Part shown: one piece after another, positions 1 through 5,874 of the stretch | Numbering within the stretch: position 1 is the first letter of the stretch | How the letters are laid out: the number at the start of each line of letters is the position of its first letter | DNA from: Gammaproteobacteria bacterium | GTDB lineage: Bacteria > Pseudomonadota > Gammaproteobacteria > Pseudomonadales > Azotimanducaceae | Direction of reading: 5' to 3' | Length of the DNA stretch: 5,874 nucleotides | Assembly (NCBI GenBank): GCA_002694945.1 | Contig: NZNP01000117.1 | Coordinates: forward strand, 10,200 to 16,073 | The notes under the pieces: generated by a model | Databases searched by the model: none | Told to the model about the DNA's origin: nothing | What the model saw: the letters and a program-made list of their open reading frames with translations, nothing else | Translations under genes and position numbers: made by a program

Positions 1-211
1 CGACATGTTCCGCACCTTTCACTGGCAGCGCATTGAAGTAGACGGGGAAATAAGAGTTGTTAGCTGCGCCTCGGAATAGAGTAACGTCCATTTCATCGTT
101 TTGGAGGTCGATGATTTTTTTTTCCTTGTCACCAAAAGTGGTATGCACCTGCAGATATAGAAGAACCACTAACATGGTTTGCAATGTTCGTTTACTTAGG
201 CAAAAGATCAT
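1..211 (-). CDS. Exported protein of unknown family, N-terminal part only
   Basis: This is an open frame of 70 codons running off the left edge, so only the N-terminus is present. The ATG at 209-211 is preceded by AAGG on the minus strand with 10 nt spacing. A second in-frame ATG at 173-175 has no visible ribosome binding site. Residues 1-27 look like a Sec signal peptide: Lys7-Arg8, then a hydrophobic stretch (MLVVLLYL, residues 13-20), with likely cleavage near residue 27. The mature part begins with a charged stretch, DKEKK, followed by a segment containing LFRGAANNSYFPVYFN. I do not recognise the family and assign no function. The gene is divergent from the monooxygenase gene at 538. A run of nine A residues on its coding strand (115-123) falls just after the signal peptide. 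Support for coding is the unbroken frame together with the signal peptide and ribosome binding site; there is no homology evidence. Confidence 0.6.
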   Translation of the reverse strand, partial: MIFCLSKRTLQTMLVVLLYLQVHTTFGDKEKKIIDLQNDEMDVTLFRGAANNSYFPVYFNALPVKGAEHV

Positions 212-537
212 TAATGTTTGGCCTTAAAAGCTTAATAGATAATAGTTACAACCTAGTTGTGCGATAGATATGTTGGGATATCCAGCCTGTAGGCGGGTAA
301 GCGCGTTAGGATACCAATTATTGAGACAGAGCATGAGCAGTTTTGATCATTTTGGGTGCGTAGGCCCACTAGCTGAGAGATTGTTGCGTTAGGATGCGGG
401 TCTAAACATCCGGGCGTAGCTATGCGAAAAGCCAAAAAAAATCGAAAAGGGGATTAGTACACCTCTTGTGGCAGGTAACCGGCTTTTTGCGGGAATATAA
501 TATAGAGTGTTATCAAATTATTTTATCTGGAGTTCCC
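212..537. other. Divergent gene-free region between the exported-protein and ABM genes
   Basis: These 326 bp separate two divergent genes and should hold both promoters. The only strong signal is the TATAAT at 496-501 facing right. On the minus strand a TATTAT at 239-244 is a possible -10 for the leftward gene, without a matching -35. Small inverted repeats are present, such as ACAAC-CTA-GTTGT at 248-260 and GCGAAAAGCC (424-433) against GGCTTTTTGC (481-490), all at about chance frequency. A 60-codon minus-strand open frame at 253-435 has no recognisable motif and no good ribosome binding site, so I do not call it a gene. No tRNA, riboswitch or attachment site was recognised. Confidence 0.6.
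496..501 (+). promoter_or_regulatory. Probable -10 element of the ABM gene
   Basis: A perfect TATAAT lies 36 bp upstream of the ATG at 538, which would give a leader of about 30 nt. No recognisable -35 hexamer lies 16-19 bp upstream, and there is no extended -10 TG. The promoter would therefore be weak or activator-dependent if real. Confidence 0.4.
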
Positions 538-843
538 ATGATTGTCGTAAATGCCATTATTGAAACAACACCTGAGAGTATCGAGGCAATGCGAGAGGCA
601 ATCGCTGAAATGGAAACCAAGAGCCGAGCCGAGGCAGGATGTCATGACTACACGTTTTCAGTTGAGTTAAACGATCCTAATGTAATACGTATTACAGAAA
701 AATGGGACTCGATGGCTGATCTTGAAGCGCATTTCGGAGAGCCTCATATGGCTGCCTTTCAGCAGGCGATGAGCGCGAATCCCCCAAAAAGCGTTTCGGC
801 CAATTTTTTTGAGGCTACTGAAATAGCTGGTCCTGGCCAATAA
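538..843 (+). CDS. Antibiotic biosynthesis monooxygenase (ABM/YgiN-like) domain protein
   Basis: This is a 101-residue single-domain protein, the usual length for the ABM superfamily of small dimeric ferredoxin-like alpha+beta barrels, which includes YgiN-type quinol monooxygenases and heme-degrading relatives. Visible family features are an N-terminal strand (MIVVNAIIE), a helix at about 13-31, SRAEAGC at 29-35 leading to Tyr38, the strand-turn VIRITEKWDS with Glu54 and Trp56, and the LEAHFGEPHMAAF helix with His65 and His70. The substrate cannot be read from the sequence; quinones or polyaromatic compounds are typical, and many members act without a bound cofactor. The frame is open upstream to 466, but I chose the ATG at 538 because TCTGGAG (526-532) is a good ribosome binding site and the family fold starts there. 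No signal peptide is present, so it is cytoplasmic. It converges with the lipoprotein gene ending at 980. No hairpin terminator is evident in the 136-bp gap. Confidence 0.88.
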   Translation: MIVVNAIIETTPESIEAMREAIAEMETKSRAEAGCHDYTFSVELNDPNVIRITEKWDSMADLEAHFGEPHMAAFQQAMSANPPKSVSANFFEATEIAGPGQ

Positions 844-979
844 AACTTGCGGAGCGTCCTGCGGGAGTGTGGGGCGAACAAGTGTCCCGGATTGTGCAGA
901 AAGCTTCGATACCGCAGAGTCTACTCTACTTATCACATGGGCATAGCCACAATATCGAAATCAGTTTTGCTCAGCTTTT

Positions 980-1993
980 TTAGTTTGAAAGCGGAGACGA
1001 TTGCGGCTGGTACTCGTAATAATCCGTAAGTGGAATCATTAGATGAGCATAATCAGATCCTGGCATCATTACATAGGGGTCACCGGTGGAGAAATCCGCA
1101 TGGAATTTCGTCAACGTTGACGGATCTTTGGGCATTAGCATGAGGTGGGGGCCTGACTCGATCCATTCTCCTGGAGTTGAATCTTCTTGGCTCAGGACTC
1201 CCATTTTTGTATTGTCTTCTCCAACGTCGCCGTGAAGCATCCAAATAAATGTATCTCTTTGGAGATCTGGTTTCACACCTGAGAGTGCAGCATTCATCCA
1301 CTTCATGCCCTCTGCGTCACCACAGCCAGGCATAGCGTCGTGCGCATCTCGCCAACCTTTTTCGGGGAAGGGGCGCGGATTCAATGACAGGCATGTCCAG
1401 CCATTAGAGCCCTCTCTCAATACCTCGCCTTCGCCTCCTATGACAGTAGCAAAGTCTCCTAGATAGTCAGGGGCGGCTGAAGAGTAGGCTGCAATCTGCC
1501 ACTCTGCAGACACGTGATCAGGGTTGTTTAGCGCTCGTCGCTTACCCGTCATAGCGGTCCGCATCATGACTTCGGCGTTATCAAAGATTTTAAAACTGGC
1601 GTATTTGCCGTCCTCTATGACCGCGACATGCATGGAATCACTTGACTGGCCACCAGCGTGTATTCGCGTGCTGATGAAAACGGTACTCCCGGAAGGTTGA
1701 TAGTTTACGACCTCAACCCGGAAGTCCGGCCATAACTGCATGATGGGAGTAAAGACGCCATCAATAACTGCTTGAGGACCCACGTACGTTCCAGAATAAG
1801 GGAAGCCCTCGGGGATGGTCCAAACAACATCTTCCGCCTGGGTGTTTGCCCAGGCAGTCATGTCGCCCCCTTGGAAGGTTTTATAGCCTTCCTTTGCTGA
1901 AGCTAAGATGGACGAGTCGTTCGTTGTTGGCTGGCAGGCAGATATAAGTGCTACTAGCAGCGTAATTCCAATTAAATGAACGAAGTTAATCAT
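980..1993 (-). CDS. Lipoprotein with SnoaL-like domain plus uncharacterised C-terminal domain
   Basis: This is a 337-residue predicted lipoprotein. Residues 1-19 form a hydrophobic signal ending in the lipobox I17-S18-A19-C20. Gln at +2 favours the outer membrane. Residues about 28-148 resemble a SnoaL-like (NTF2 fold) domain: GGDMTAWANTQAEDVVW, then PYSGTYVGPQAV, a central strand around FRVEVVNY, and a final helix-turn near KIFDNAEVM. Residues about 162-325 form a second domain with REGSNGWTC, PGCGDAEGMKWMNA, IESGPHLML and YVMMPGSDYAHLMIP. From memory this matches uncharacterised secreted proteins that usually carry it alone. Cys201 and Cys224 could form a disulfide. The role is unknown: SnoaL-type folds bind small hydrophobic ligands or catalyse isomerisation or hydrolysis. 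An ATG 20 codons upstream exists, but the start at 1993 has AGGCAGGA just before it and puts the signal peptide at the N-terminus. The SDR gene lies 217 bp upstream on the same strand, so co-transcription is uncertain. Confidence 0.85.
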   Translation of the reverse strand: MINFVHLIGITLLVALISACQPTTNDSSILASAKEGYKTFQGGDMTAWANTQAEDVVWTIPEGFPYSGTYVGPQAVIDGVFTPIMQLWPDFRVEVVNYQPSGSTVFISTRIHAGGQSSDSMHVAVIEDGKYASFKIFDNAEVMMRTAMTGKRRALNNPDHVSAEWQIAAYSSAAPDYLGDFATVIGGEGEVLREGSNGWTCLSLNPRPFPEKGWRDAHDAMPGCGDAEGMKWMNAALSGVKPDLQRDTFIWMLHGDVGEDNTKMGVLSQEDSTPGEWIESGPHLMLMPKDPSTLTKFHADFSTGDPYVMMPGSDYAHLMIPLTDYYEYQPQSSPLSN

Positions 1994-2210
1994 ATTCCTG
2001 CCTGTTTTTTTCTCAGATCCCGCAGTGTAATTCGAAATGTACAAATGTGCCATGGACAGTAATTAAAGGCACTTTGCGGGCGTAGCATTAGGCTTAATCA
2101 GAAGGCGTTCGATCAATACTGCAGTCCCAGACGTAAAACGCGTGAAACAATGTTGTTGTGATGTCATTGATCGTTATTTGGGTTCTGAACAAAAGGTGGT
2201 ATGTACTTGA

Positions 2211-2975
2211 CTAATCTACGGTAGCTACTTGGCCTCCATCGGCTGAGATGTGGGTTGAATTTATCCATAAACCAGCGGGGCTGGCGACGAACGCTATGAT
2301 TCGGGCGATCTCATCAGCGGTTCCTAGTCTCCCTAAAGGGATGGACCTTTCGACGGCCTGATAAAACTTAGGATTCTCCTGTTTTTGTTTATCCCATGAA
2401 CCTCCTTCAAACCAGACTGCGCCTGGTGAAATGACGTTTGCCCGGATGCCATCTTTGCCGTAGGTCTGAGCAAGTTCATTTGCATAAGTTCGAATAGCGG
2501 CTTTGGCTGGACCGTATGATGTAGGGGGCCGGCCGAAGTGGAACTTGCTGGCCATCGAACCCACAAATGTAATGCTTGCGCATGTACTTGTCTTGAGTTG
2601 TTCAAGCGTTTCATCGACCAGACGAACGCCAGCCATTATGTCTACTTGAAAGCTCCTCATCCAACCAGATTCGTCGCCAGCCATGTCGAAACCGCTTGCG
2701 TTATGGATTAATAAATCAATGCCGCCGAGTGATTCTGCGGAGAACCGGGCGAAATCTCTGGTTTCGCTCTGATTCTCAAGATCAGCTCGCTTGCCAAAAA
2801 CAGAGCCATTACCTACCTCTTTTAGCTGTTTTTCTGCATTGTCGATGTCATCTTGATTCCGACCGCAAAAGGCGATTGAACAGCCTTCTCTTGCCAACAA
2901 TAAAGCTGTACGAAAACCGATGCCTCGACTGCCCCCCGTTATAATTGCTCGTTTTCCTTTAAGACTTAGATCCAT
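2211..2975 (-). CDS. Short-chain dehydrogenase/reductase (SDR), classical type
   Basis: This is a 254-residue classical SDR, the normal length, acting in the cytoplasm as an NAD(P)(H)-dependent oxidoreductase of an unknown alcohol or ketone. The cofactor motif TGGSRGIG is at 13-20. Arg17 and Arg39 (in CGRN) favour NADP(H). RADLEN at 63-68 contacts adenine, and HNAS at 91-94 replaces the usual NNAG. The catalytic Ser140, Tyr154 and Lys158 (YGPAK) are present, as is the SPGAV segment after the active site. The C-terminal GRLGTADEI and SADGG are typical of the FabG-like group. Asp112 occupies the position of the tetrad Asn (N110 in E. coli FabG by hand alignment), and Ser-Tyr spacing is 14 rather than 13. 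The frame is open six codons further upstream, but the ATG at 2975 is preceded by GGAGA with 6 nt spacing and matches the family start. It sits 241 bp downstream of oxyR on the same strand and probably has its own promoter. Confidence 0.93.
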   Translation of the reverse strand: MDLSLKGKRAIITGGSRGIGFRTALLLAREGCSIAFCGRNQDDIDNAEKQLKEVGNGSVFGKRADLENQSETRDFARFSAESLGGIDLLIHNASGFDMAGDESGWMRSFQVDIMAGVRLVDETLEQLKTSTCASITFVGSMASKFHFGRPPTSYGPAKAAIRTYANELAQTYGKDGIRANVISPGAVWFEGGSWDKQKQENPKFYQAVERSIPLGRLGTADEIARIIAFVASPAGLWINSTHISADGGQVATVD

Positions 2976-3216
2976 GAATGTTCTCCATTTCAATCCATAA
3001 TTAAACTTTTAAAGAAAGTCCGCTTGCTTTAGTTAATCAAACTGCGCGTCTTGCAGTGACAAAGTCAGTGATACCCACTTGTAGATAAATGCCGTTTTCT
3101 TTGGTTTGCCAAAGCCACGCTCGGTAAGTTTTGCGAACGAAAAAGCTCTCGTGTGCGAAGTTGATGGTGACGAATGTCACATGTTCGATCTCACATCAGA
3201 GAAACTGAATTTCATA

Positions 3217-4110
3217 TCAGCGTTGGTTAAGAGCCTCCGTTATCAATGCAATGAGCAACTCTATGCTCTTGAGGTTAGGATAATTAGGGCGAACAAGAAA
3301 CGCTAATTGCCTATGCGGCCCTGGGTCAGCCAGAGGAACACTAATCAAATCTTCATGAGGTGAAACCAGTGTTGATTCGGCCATTTCTGGAACAAGCGTT
3401 GAGCCAAGTTGGCCAGCGACTAGTTGCACCAGTGTAAGAAGACTGGTGGCTCTTAGTCCCTGTGCCTCAGATTCCTGCATGCGACATATGTTTAGAATAT
3501 GGTCTGTAAGACAGTGTCCCTCTTTCAGTAGCATCAGGGATGACTTGTCTAGGTCGCTGGCCTTAATTTTCGGATGCTTTGCTAACGGGTCGTCTCGATG
3601 AGTAACCCAAAGAAAATTTTCTGACCAGAAAGGGAAGGCGAGCAGCCCTTCATGCTCGTAGGGTAAAGCTAATATTGCGGTATCGAGGTCTCCAGAACGG
3701 AGTTGATCCAGTAGAACATGAGATTGTTCCTCGATTACCTTCACCGCGAGGTCAGGGTAGTGCTGTCGGAGGGCTGGCACCAATACTGGAAGTAGAGAAG
3801 GGCCTACTGTCGGTATCATCCCGATAGCAAGGCCAGACCTGAGAGGTAGGCCTTCGGTATCAGCCAGTTTATGTAGATCATCAACGGCTAATTTGATTTG
3901 TTGGGCTTTTTCCAACATTCGCTGGCCGACCGGCGTGACGATAACTTTTTTGTTGGTGCGCTCGAAGACCTTGAAACCCAATTGTTTTTCCATTTCTGCC
4001 AATGCTGTGCTCAAGGCTGATTGCGACACTGAGCATATTTCGGCGGCGCGTTTGAAATGGAGAGTCCTGCCGACAGCTAAGGCATACTGGATCTGTTTTA
4101 GTGAAATCAT
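3217..4110 (-). CDS. oxyR: OxyR, LysR-family hydrogen peroxide sensor and regulator
   Basis: This is a 297-residue LysR-type regulator, close to the 305 of E. coli OxyR. Residues 1-60 form the winged helix-turn-helix (HFKRAAEICSVSQSALSTAL, then FERTNKKVIVTPVG). Residues about 93-297 form the sensing domain, beginning with GMIPTVGPSLLP. The peroxide pocket is intact when aligned to E. coli numbering with +1 offset: Thr101 (T100), His199 (H198), peroxidatic Cys200 (C199), Asp203, resolving Cys209 (C208) and Arg267 (R266). In this family peroxide oxidises the first cysteine, the disulfide forms, and the tetramer changes its DNA contacts to activate target genes. The divergent katG neighbour is the expected target. 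The ATG at 4110 fits the family N-terminus, although no good Shine-Dalgarno sequence precedes it (CTTCCCT before ATG). A dyad and a TATAAT upstream suggest autoregulation. Orthology is strong but judged by eye. Confidence 0.93.
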   Translation of the reverse strand: MISLKQIQYALAVGRTLHFKRAAEICSVSQSALSTALAEMEKQLGFKVFERTNKKVIVTPVGQRMLEKAQQIKLAVDDLHKLADTEGLPLRSGLAIGMIPTVGPSLLPVLVPALRQHYPDLAVKVIEEQSHVLLDQLRSGDLDTAILALPYEHEGLLAFPFWSENFLWVTHRDDPLAKHPKIKASDLDKSSLMLLKEGHCLTDHILNICRMQESEAQGLRATSLLTLVQLVAGQLGSTLVPEMAESTLVSPHEDLISVPLADPGPHRQLAFLVRPNYPNLKSIELLIALITEALNQR

Positions 4111-4126
4111 AGGGAAGGTCGAGTTT

Positions 4127-4151
4127 TTATATTCAAATATATTGAATATAA
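4127..4151. promoter_or_regulatory. Probable LysR-type (OxyR) operator between oxyR and katG
   Basis: This is a perfect inverted repeat with 10-bp arms, TTATATTCAA and TTGAATATAA, around a 5-bp ATATA spacer. Its core TTCAA-N5-TTGAA fits the T-N11-A rule for LysR-family sites, with T4133 and A4145. It lies between two divergent genes, one encoding the regulator. Its centre (4139) is about 63 bp upstream of the predicted katG start point, the usual place for a LysR recognition site. It also falls just downstream of the predicted oxyR start point. It does not match the ATAG-N7-CTAT consensus known for E. coli OxyR. Binding by OxyR is inference. Confidence 0.55.
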
Positions 4152-4166
4152 GAATAGAGATAATAA

Positions 4167-4172
4167 ATTATA
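4167..4172 (-). promoter_or_regulatory. Probable -10 element of oxyR
   Basis: A perfect TATAAT on the minus strand lies about 57 bp upstream of the oxyR ATG. The best -35 at normal spacing (TTATAT, 16 bp away) is poor. The predicted start point, near 4160, lies immediately upstream of the dyad at 4127-4151, so a bound regulator would block transcription. Confidence 0.35.
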
Positions 4173-4189
4173 CTGATCGTTTAGTTAAA

Positions 4190-4195
4190 TATAAG
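4190..4195 (+). promoter_or_regulatory. Possible -10 element of katG
   Basis: TATAAG matches five of six consensus bases and lies about 90 bp upstream of the katG ATG. No -35 is recognisable, as expected for an activator-dependent promoter. It would place the start point near 4202 and the dyad centre at about -63. Other AT-rich hexamers nearby, such as TAGGAT at 4200-4205, are alternatives. Confidence 0.3.
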
Positions 4196-4285
4196 GTTCT
4201 AGGATTTGAGGCAAACATAAGCGGAAACATATGTCCTAAGATTTAGTTGTTCAATAACAAAAGGCAAATAAAAAGGTAGAAATCG

Positions 4286-5874
4286 ATGAAAATTAGAGGG
4301 ATAAACCTGCAATTAATGGGGACCATTTTGGTCAGCCTAATCTGCGCTTCATCAATTACTTCGGCGAATGAGGTTGGAGCGGTGCGAACCAATCAATTTT
4401 GGTGGCCTGAGCAGTTAGATCTTGCTCCACTGCGAGACCATGACCCGCGCTCTAATCCGCTTGGTGCAGACTTCAATTACCGCGAAGCGGTTGCCACTCT
4501 GGATTTTGATGAGGTTAAGTCGGATGTTCGCTCTGTACTCACTGATTCGAAGGATTGGTGGCCAGCGGACTTTAAACATTACGGACCATTCTTTATTCGT
4601 CTTTCCTGGCACGCTGCAGGTACTTACCGAACCCTTGATGGTCGAGGCGGTGGCGATGGTGGACAGATGCGCTTTGATCCGCTGAACAGTTGGCCCGATA
4701 ACGGAAACCTTGATAAAGCGCGTCGTTTACTTTGGCCTGTTAAACAGAAATATGGCGAAAACCTTTCCTGGGGCGATCTCATGATCATGGCTGGGACCAT
4801 AGGCATGGAAGACATGGGTTTTAAAACCTTTGGATTCGCTTTTGGTCGTGCAGATGAATGGGAACCTGATCTAGTTTACTGGGGGCCTGAATTAGAAATG
4901 TTAGCGAGTGATCGAGAGGAAAAAAACGGGGAGTTGCAGCGTCCACTAGGTGCGACCCATATGGGATTGATTTACGTTAATCCAGAAGGCCCTAAAGGAA
5001 ACCCTGATCCTTTGGGATCAGCTCGCAACATTCGAGTCGCCTTCGGTCGTATGGCCATGAATGATGAAGAGACAGTAGCGCTGATAGCGGGTGGGCATAC
5101 TTTTGGCAAGATGCATGGCGCGCACAAAGCCAGCGATTGCGTCGGTGCAGAGCCTGGGGGAGCGACGATAGAAGAGCAGGGACTTGGTTGGAAAAACAAG
5201 TGTGGTAAAGGTCATTCTGAGGATACTGTGACCTCGGGGCTCGAGGGTGCCTGGACGCAAGCGCCGACAACTTGGACCACCCTATACCTGCAAAACCTTC
5301 TAAATTTTGAATGGGAACAGGCTCGCAGCCCTGCTGGCGCAATTCAGTGGGTGCCTTCAGACAAGTCCCTGCACAGCAGTGTGCCGGATGCCCATGTTGA
5401 AGGAAAATTAAATCCGCCGGTAATGACGACGGCAGATCTCGCGCTCAAATTTGATCCAGCATACAAGGCAATTGCTGAGCGATTCCTGGCCAATCCTGAG
5501 GAATATCGACTGGCATTTGCTAAAGCGTGGTTCAAGCTTACTCATCGTGATATGGGTCCGACCGCTAGATACGTAGGGAATGAGGTTCCTGGTGAAAAGC
5601 TTTTGTGGCAAGACCCTGTTTTAGCCTCTGGTTATGATGACTTGAGTTCCCGCAACATCCAAAAACTCAAGAAGGCAATTCTTGAATCAGGGTTGTCTGT
5701 AGCCGATTTGGTAAAGGTCGCATGGGCCTCTGCAGCAAGTTTCAGGGCTTCAGATATGCGAGGAGGGGCTAACGGCGCGAGAGTGTCTCTGGCGCCTCAG
5801 AAAGGGTGGGAAGTAAATGATCCTGACGATCTCGATAGAATTCTGAGTAAGCTGGTTGAGATTAGAGCTGAATT
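4286..5874 (+). CDS. katG: Catalase-peroxidase KatG with signal peptide, C-terminus cut by window edge
   Basis: This heme b catalase-peroxidase destroys hydrogen peroxide by catalase and peroxidase cycles. The frame is open for 529 codons to the right edge. Full proteins have about 720-740 residues, so most of the degenerate C-terminal domain is missing. The N-terminal catalytic domain is complete: distal Arg105, Trp108 and His109 ([13 protein letters not shown]), Asp138 in SWPDN, proximal His271 (GGHTFGK), Trp323 and Asp384. The Met-Tyr-Trp adduct residues Trp108, Tyr230 and Met256 and the mobile Arg429 are all present. Residues 1-27 form a Sec signal peptide (Lys2, Arg4, hydrophobic core, cleavage near TSA-NEV), so the enzyme should be periplasmic. 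Cys285 and Cys306, in a segment with NKCGKG and [13 protein letters not shown], could pair as a disulfide there. AAGG at 4273-4276 precedes the ATG by 9 nt. It is divergent from oxyR, 175 bp away, and is its likely target. Confidence 0.97.
   Translation, partial: MKIRGINLQLMGTILVSLICASSITSANEVGAVRTNQFWWPEQLDLAPLRDHDPRSNPLGADFNYREAVATLDFDEVKSDVRSVLTDSKDWWPADFKHYGPFFIRLSWHAAGTYRTLDGRGGGDGGQMRFDPLNSWPDNGNLDKARRLLWPVKQKYGENLSWGDLMIMAGTIGMEDMGFKTFGFAFGRADEWEPDLVYWGPELEMLASDREEKNGELQRPLGATHMGLIYVNPEGPKGNPDPLGSARNIRVAFGRMAMNDEETVALIAGGHTFGKMHGAHKASDCVGAEPGGATIEEQGLGWKNKCGKGHSEDTVTSGLEGAWTQAPTTWTTLYLQNLLNFEWEQARSPAGAIQWVPSDKSLHSSVPDAHVEGKLNPPVMTTADLALKFDPAYKAIAERFLANPEEYRLAFAKAWFKLTHRDMGPTARYVGNEVPGEKLLWQDPVLASGYDDLSSRNIQKLKKAILESGLSVADLVKVAWASAASFRASDMRGGANGARVSLAPQKGWEVNDPDDLDRILSKLVEIRAE

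Noticed and set aside
290..420. Integron attC-like look: GTAGGCGGG and two copies of GCGTTAGGAT (303-312 and 386-395)
   Set aside because: The GTTRRRY and RYYYAAC core sites do not match, no cassette structure is present, and a 10-bp repeat at this distance is near chance level.
253..435. 60-codon minus-strand open frame in the left intergenic region
   Set aside because: It has no recognisable motif, composition is scattered and no good ribosome binding site precedes it. It fits a chance frame in non-coding DNA.
424..490. Nested stems upstream of the ABM gene: GCGAAAAGCC with GGCTTTTTGC, and AAGGGG with CCTCTT inside
   Set aside because: The outer stem has a wobble pair and a 47-nt loop. 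Several such repeats are expected by chance, and no terminator tract or known leader motif goes with it.
411..2086. Shared 10-mer CGGGCGTAGC at 411-420 and 2077-2086
   Set aside because: Dozens of 10-bp repeats are expected by chance in a window of this length, and the flanks do not extend the match.
2110..2173. 8-bp inverted repeat CGATCAAT / ATTGATCG between the SDR and lipoprotein genes
   Set aside because: Arms of 8 bp separated by 48 bp occur several times by chance in a window of this size.
3099..3114. Perfect hairpin CTTTGG-TTTG-CCAAAG downstream of oxyR, considered as a terminator
   Set aside because: No T tract follows it on either strand; on the minus strand it is followed by A residues. 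A 6-bp stem alone is common by chance.
3167..3180. Perfect hairpin GTGAC-GAAT-GTCAC just after the oxyR stop, considered as a terminator
   Set aside because: It has only five base pairs and no T tract on the minus strand, so it cannot be called a rho-independent terminator.
3106..3306. 66-codon plus-strand frame starting with TTG and overlapping the oxyR 3' end
   Set aside because: It overlaps a well-supported gene on the other strand, uses a rare start, lacks a ribosome binding site and shows no family motif.
4247..4260. TTGTT-CAAT-AACAA palindrome 25 bp upstream of katG, considered as an operator
   Set aside because: Arms of 5 bp are expected often by chance, and it lies between the predicted start point and the ATG with no supporting second site.
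4422..5611. Several short open frames on both strands inside katG
   Set aside because: They are shadows of the katG reading frame, which contains all catalytic motifs of the family.

Overview
The window reads like chromosomal DNA of a gammaproteobacterium, probably marine or otherwise aquatic. This rests on an OxyR closely modelled on the E. coli type, a catalase-peroxidase of the exported KatG subgroup, a lipoprotein with an outer-membrane sorting signal, and moderate GC content (judged by eye at somewhat under 50%). The taxonomic call is inference. There are no rRNA or tRNA genes, insertion sequences, CRISPR arrays, phage genes or convincing attachment sites.

Layout: (1) 1-211, minus: the first 70 codons of an exported protein of unknown family, cut by the left edge. 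(2) 212-537: a divergent gene-free region with a perfect -10 hexamer facing right. (3) 538-843, plus: a 101-residue antibiotic biosynthesis monooxygenase (ABM/YgiN-like) protein. (4) 980-1993, minus: a lipoprotein joining a SnoaL-like domain to a second, uncharacterised two-cysteine domain. (5) 2211-2975, minus: a short-chain dehydrogenase/reductase. (6) 3217-4110, minus: oxyR. (7) 4111-4285: an AT-rich divergent regulatory region with a LysR-type dyad. (8) 4286 to the right edge, plus: katG with a Sec signal peptide, about 200 residues short of complete.

The clearest functional unit is oxyR-katG. OxyR retains the whole peroxide-sensing pocket (Thr101, His199, Cys200, Cys209, Arg267) and is divergently transcribed from a KatG that carries every catalytic and cofactor residue of the bifunctional enzyme but is predicted to act in the periplasm. 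A 25-bp dyad with a T-N11-A core lies about 63 bp upstream of the predicted katG start point, where LysR-type activators usually bind. It also lies just downstream of the predicted oxyR start point, where it could mediate autorepression.

The three minus-strand genes (lipoprotein, SDR, oxyR) are separated by 217 and 241 bp, so they are probably not one operon. The ABM, SnoaL-like and SDR folds often occur together in quinone, polyketide or aromatic redox chemistry. Here the cluster is suggestive only. No hallmark of a new defence or mobile system is visible. The most unusual items are the two-domain lipoprotein and the exported KatG under a cytoplasmic peroxide sensor.
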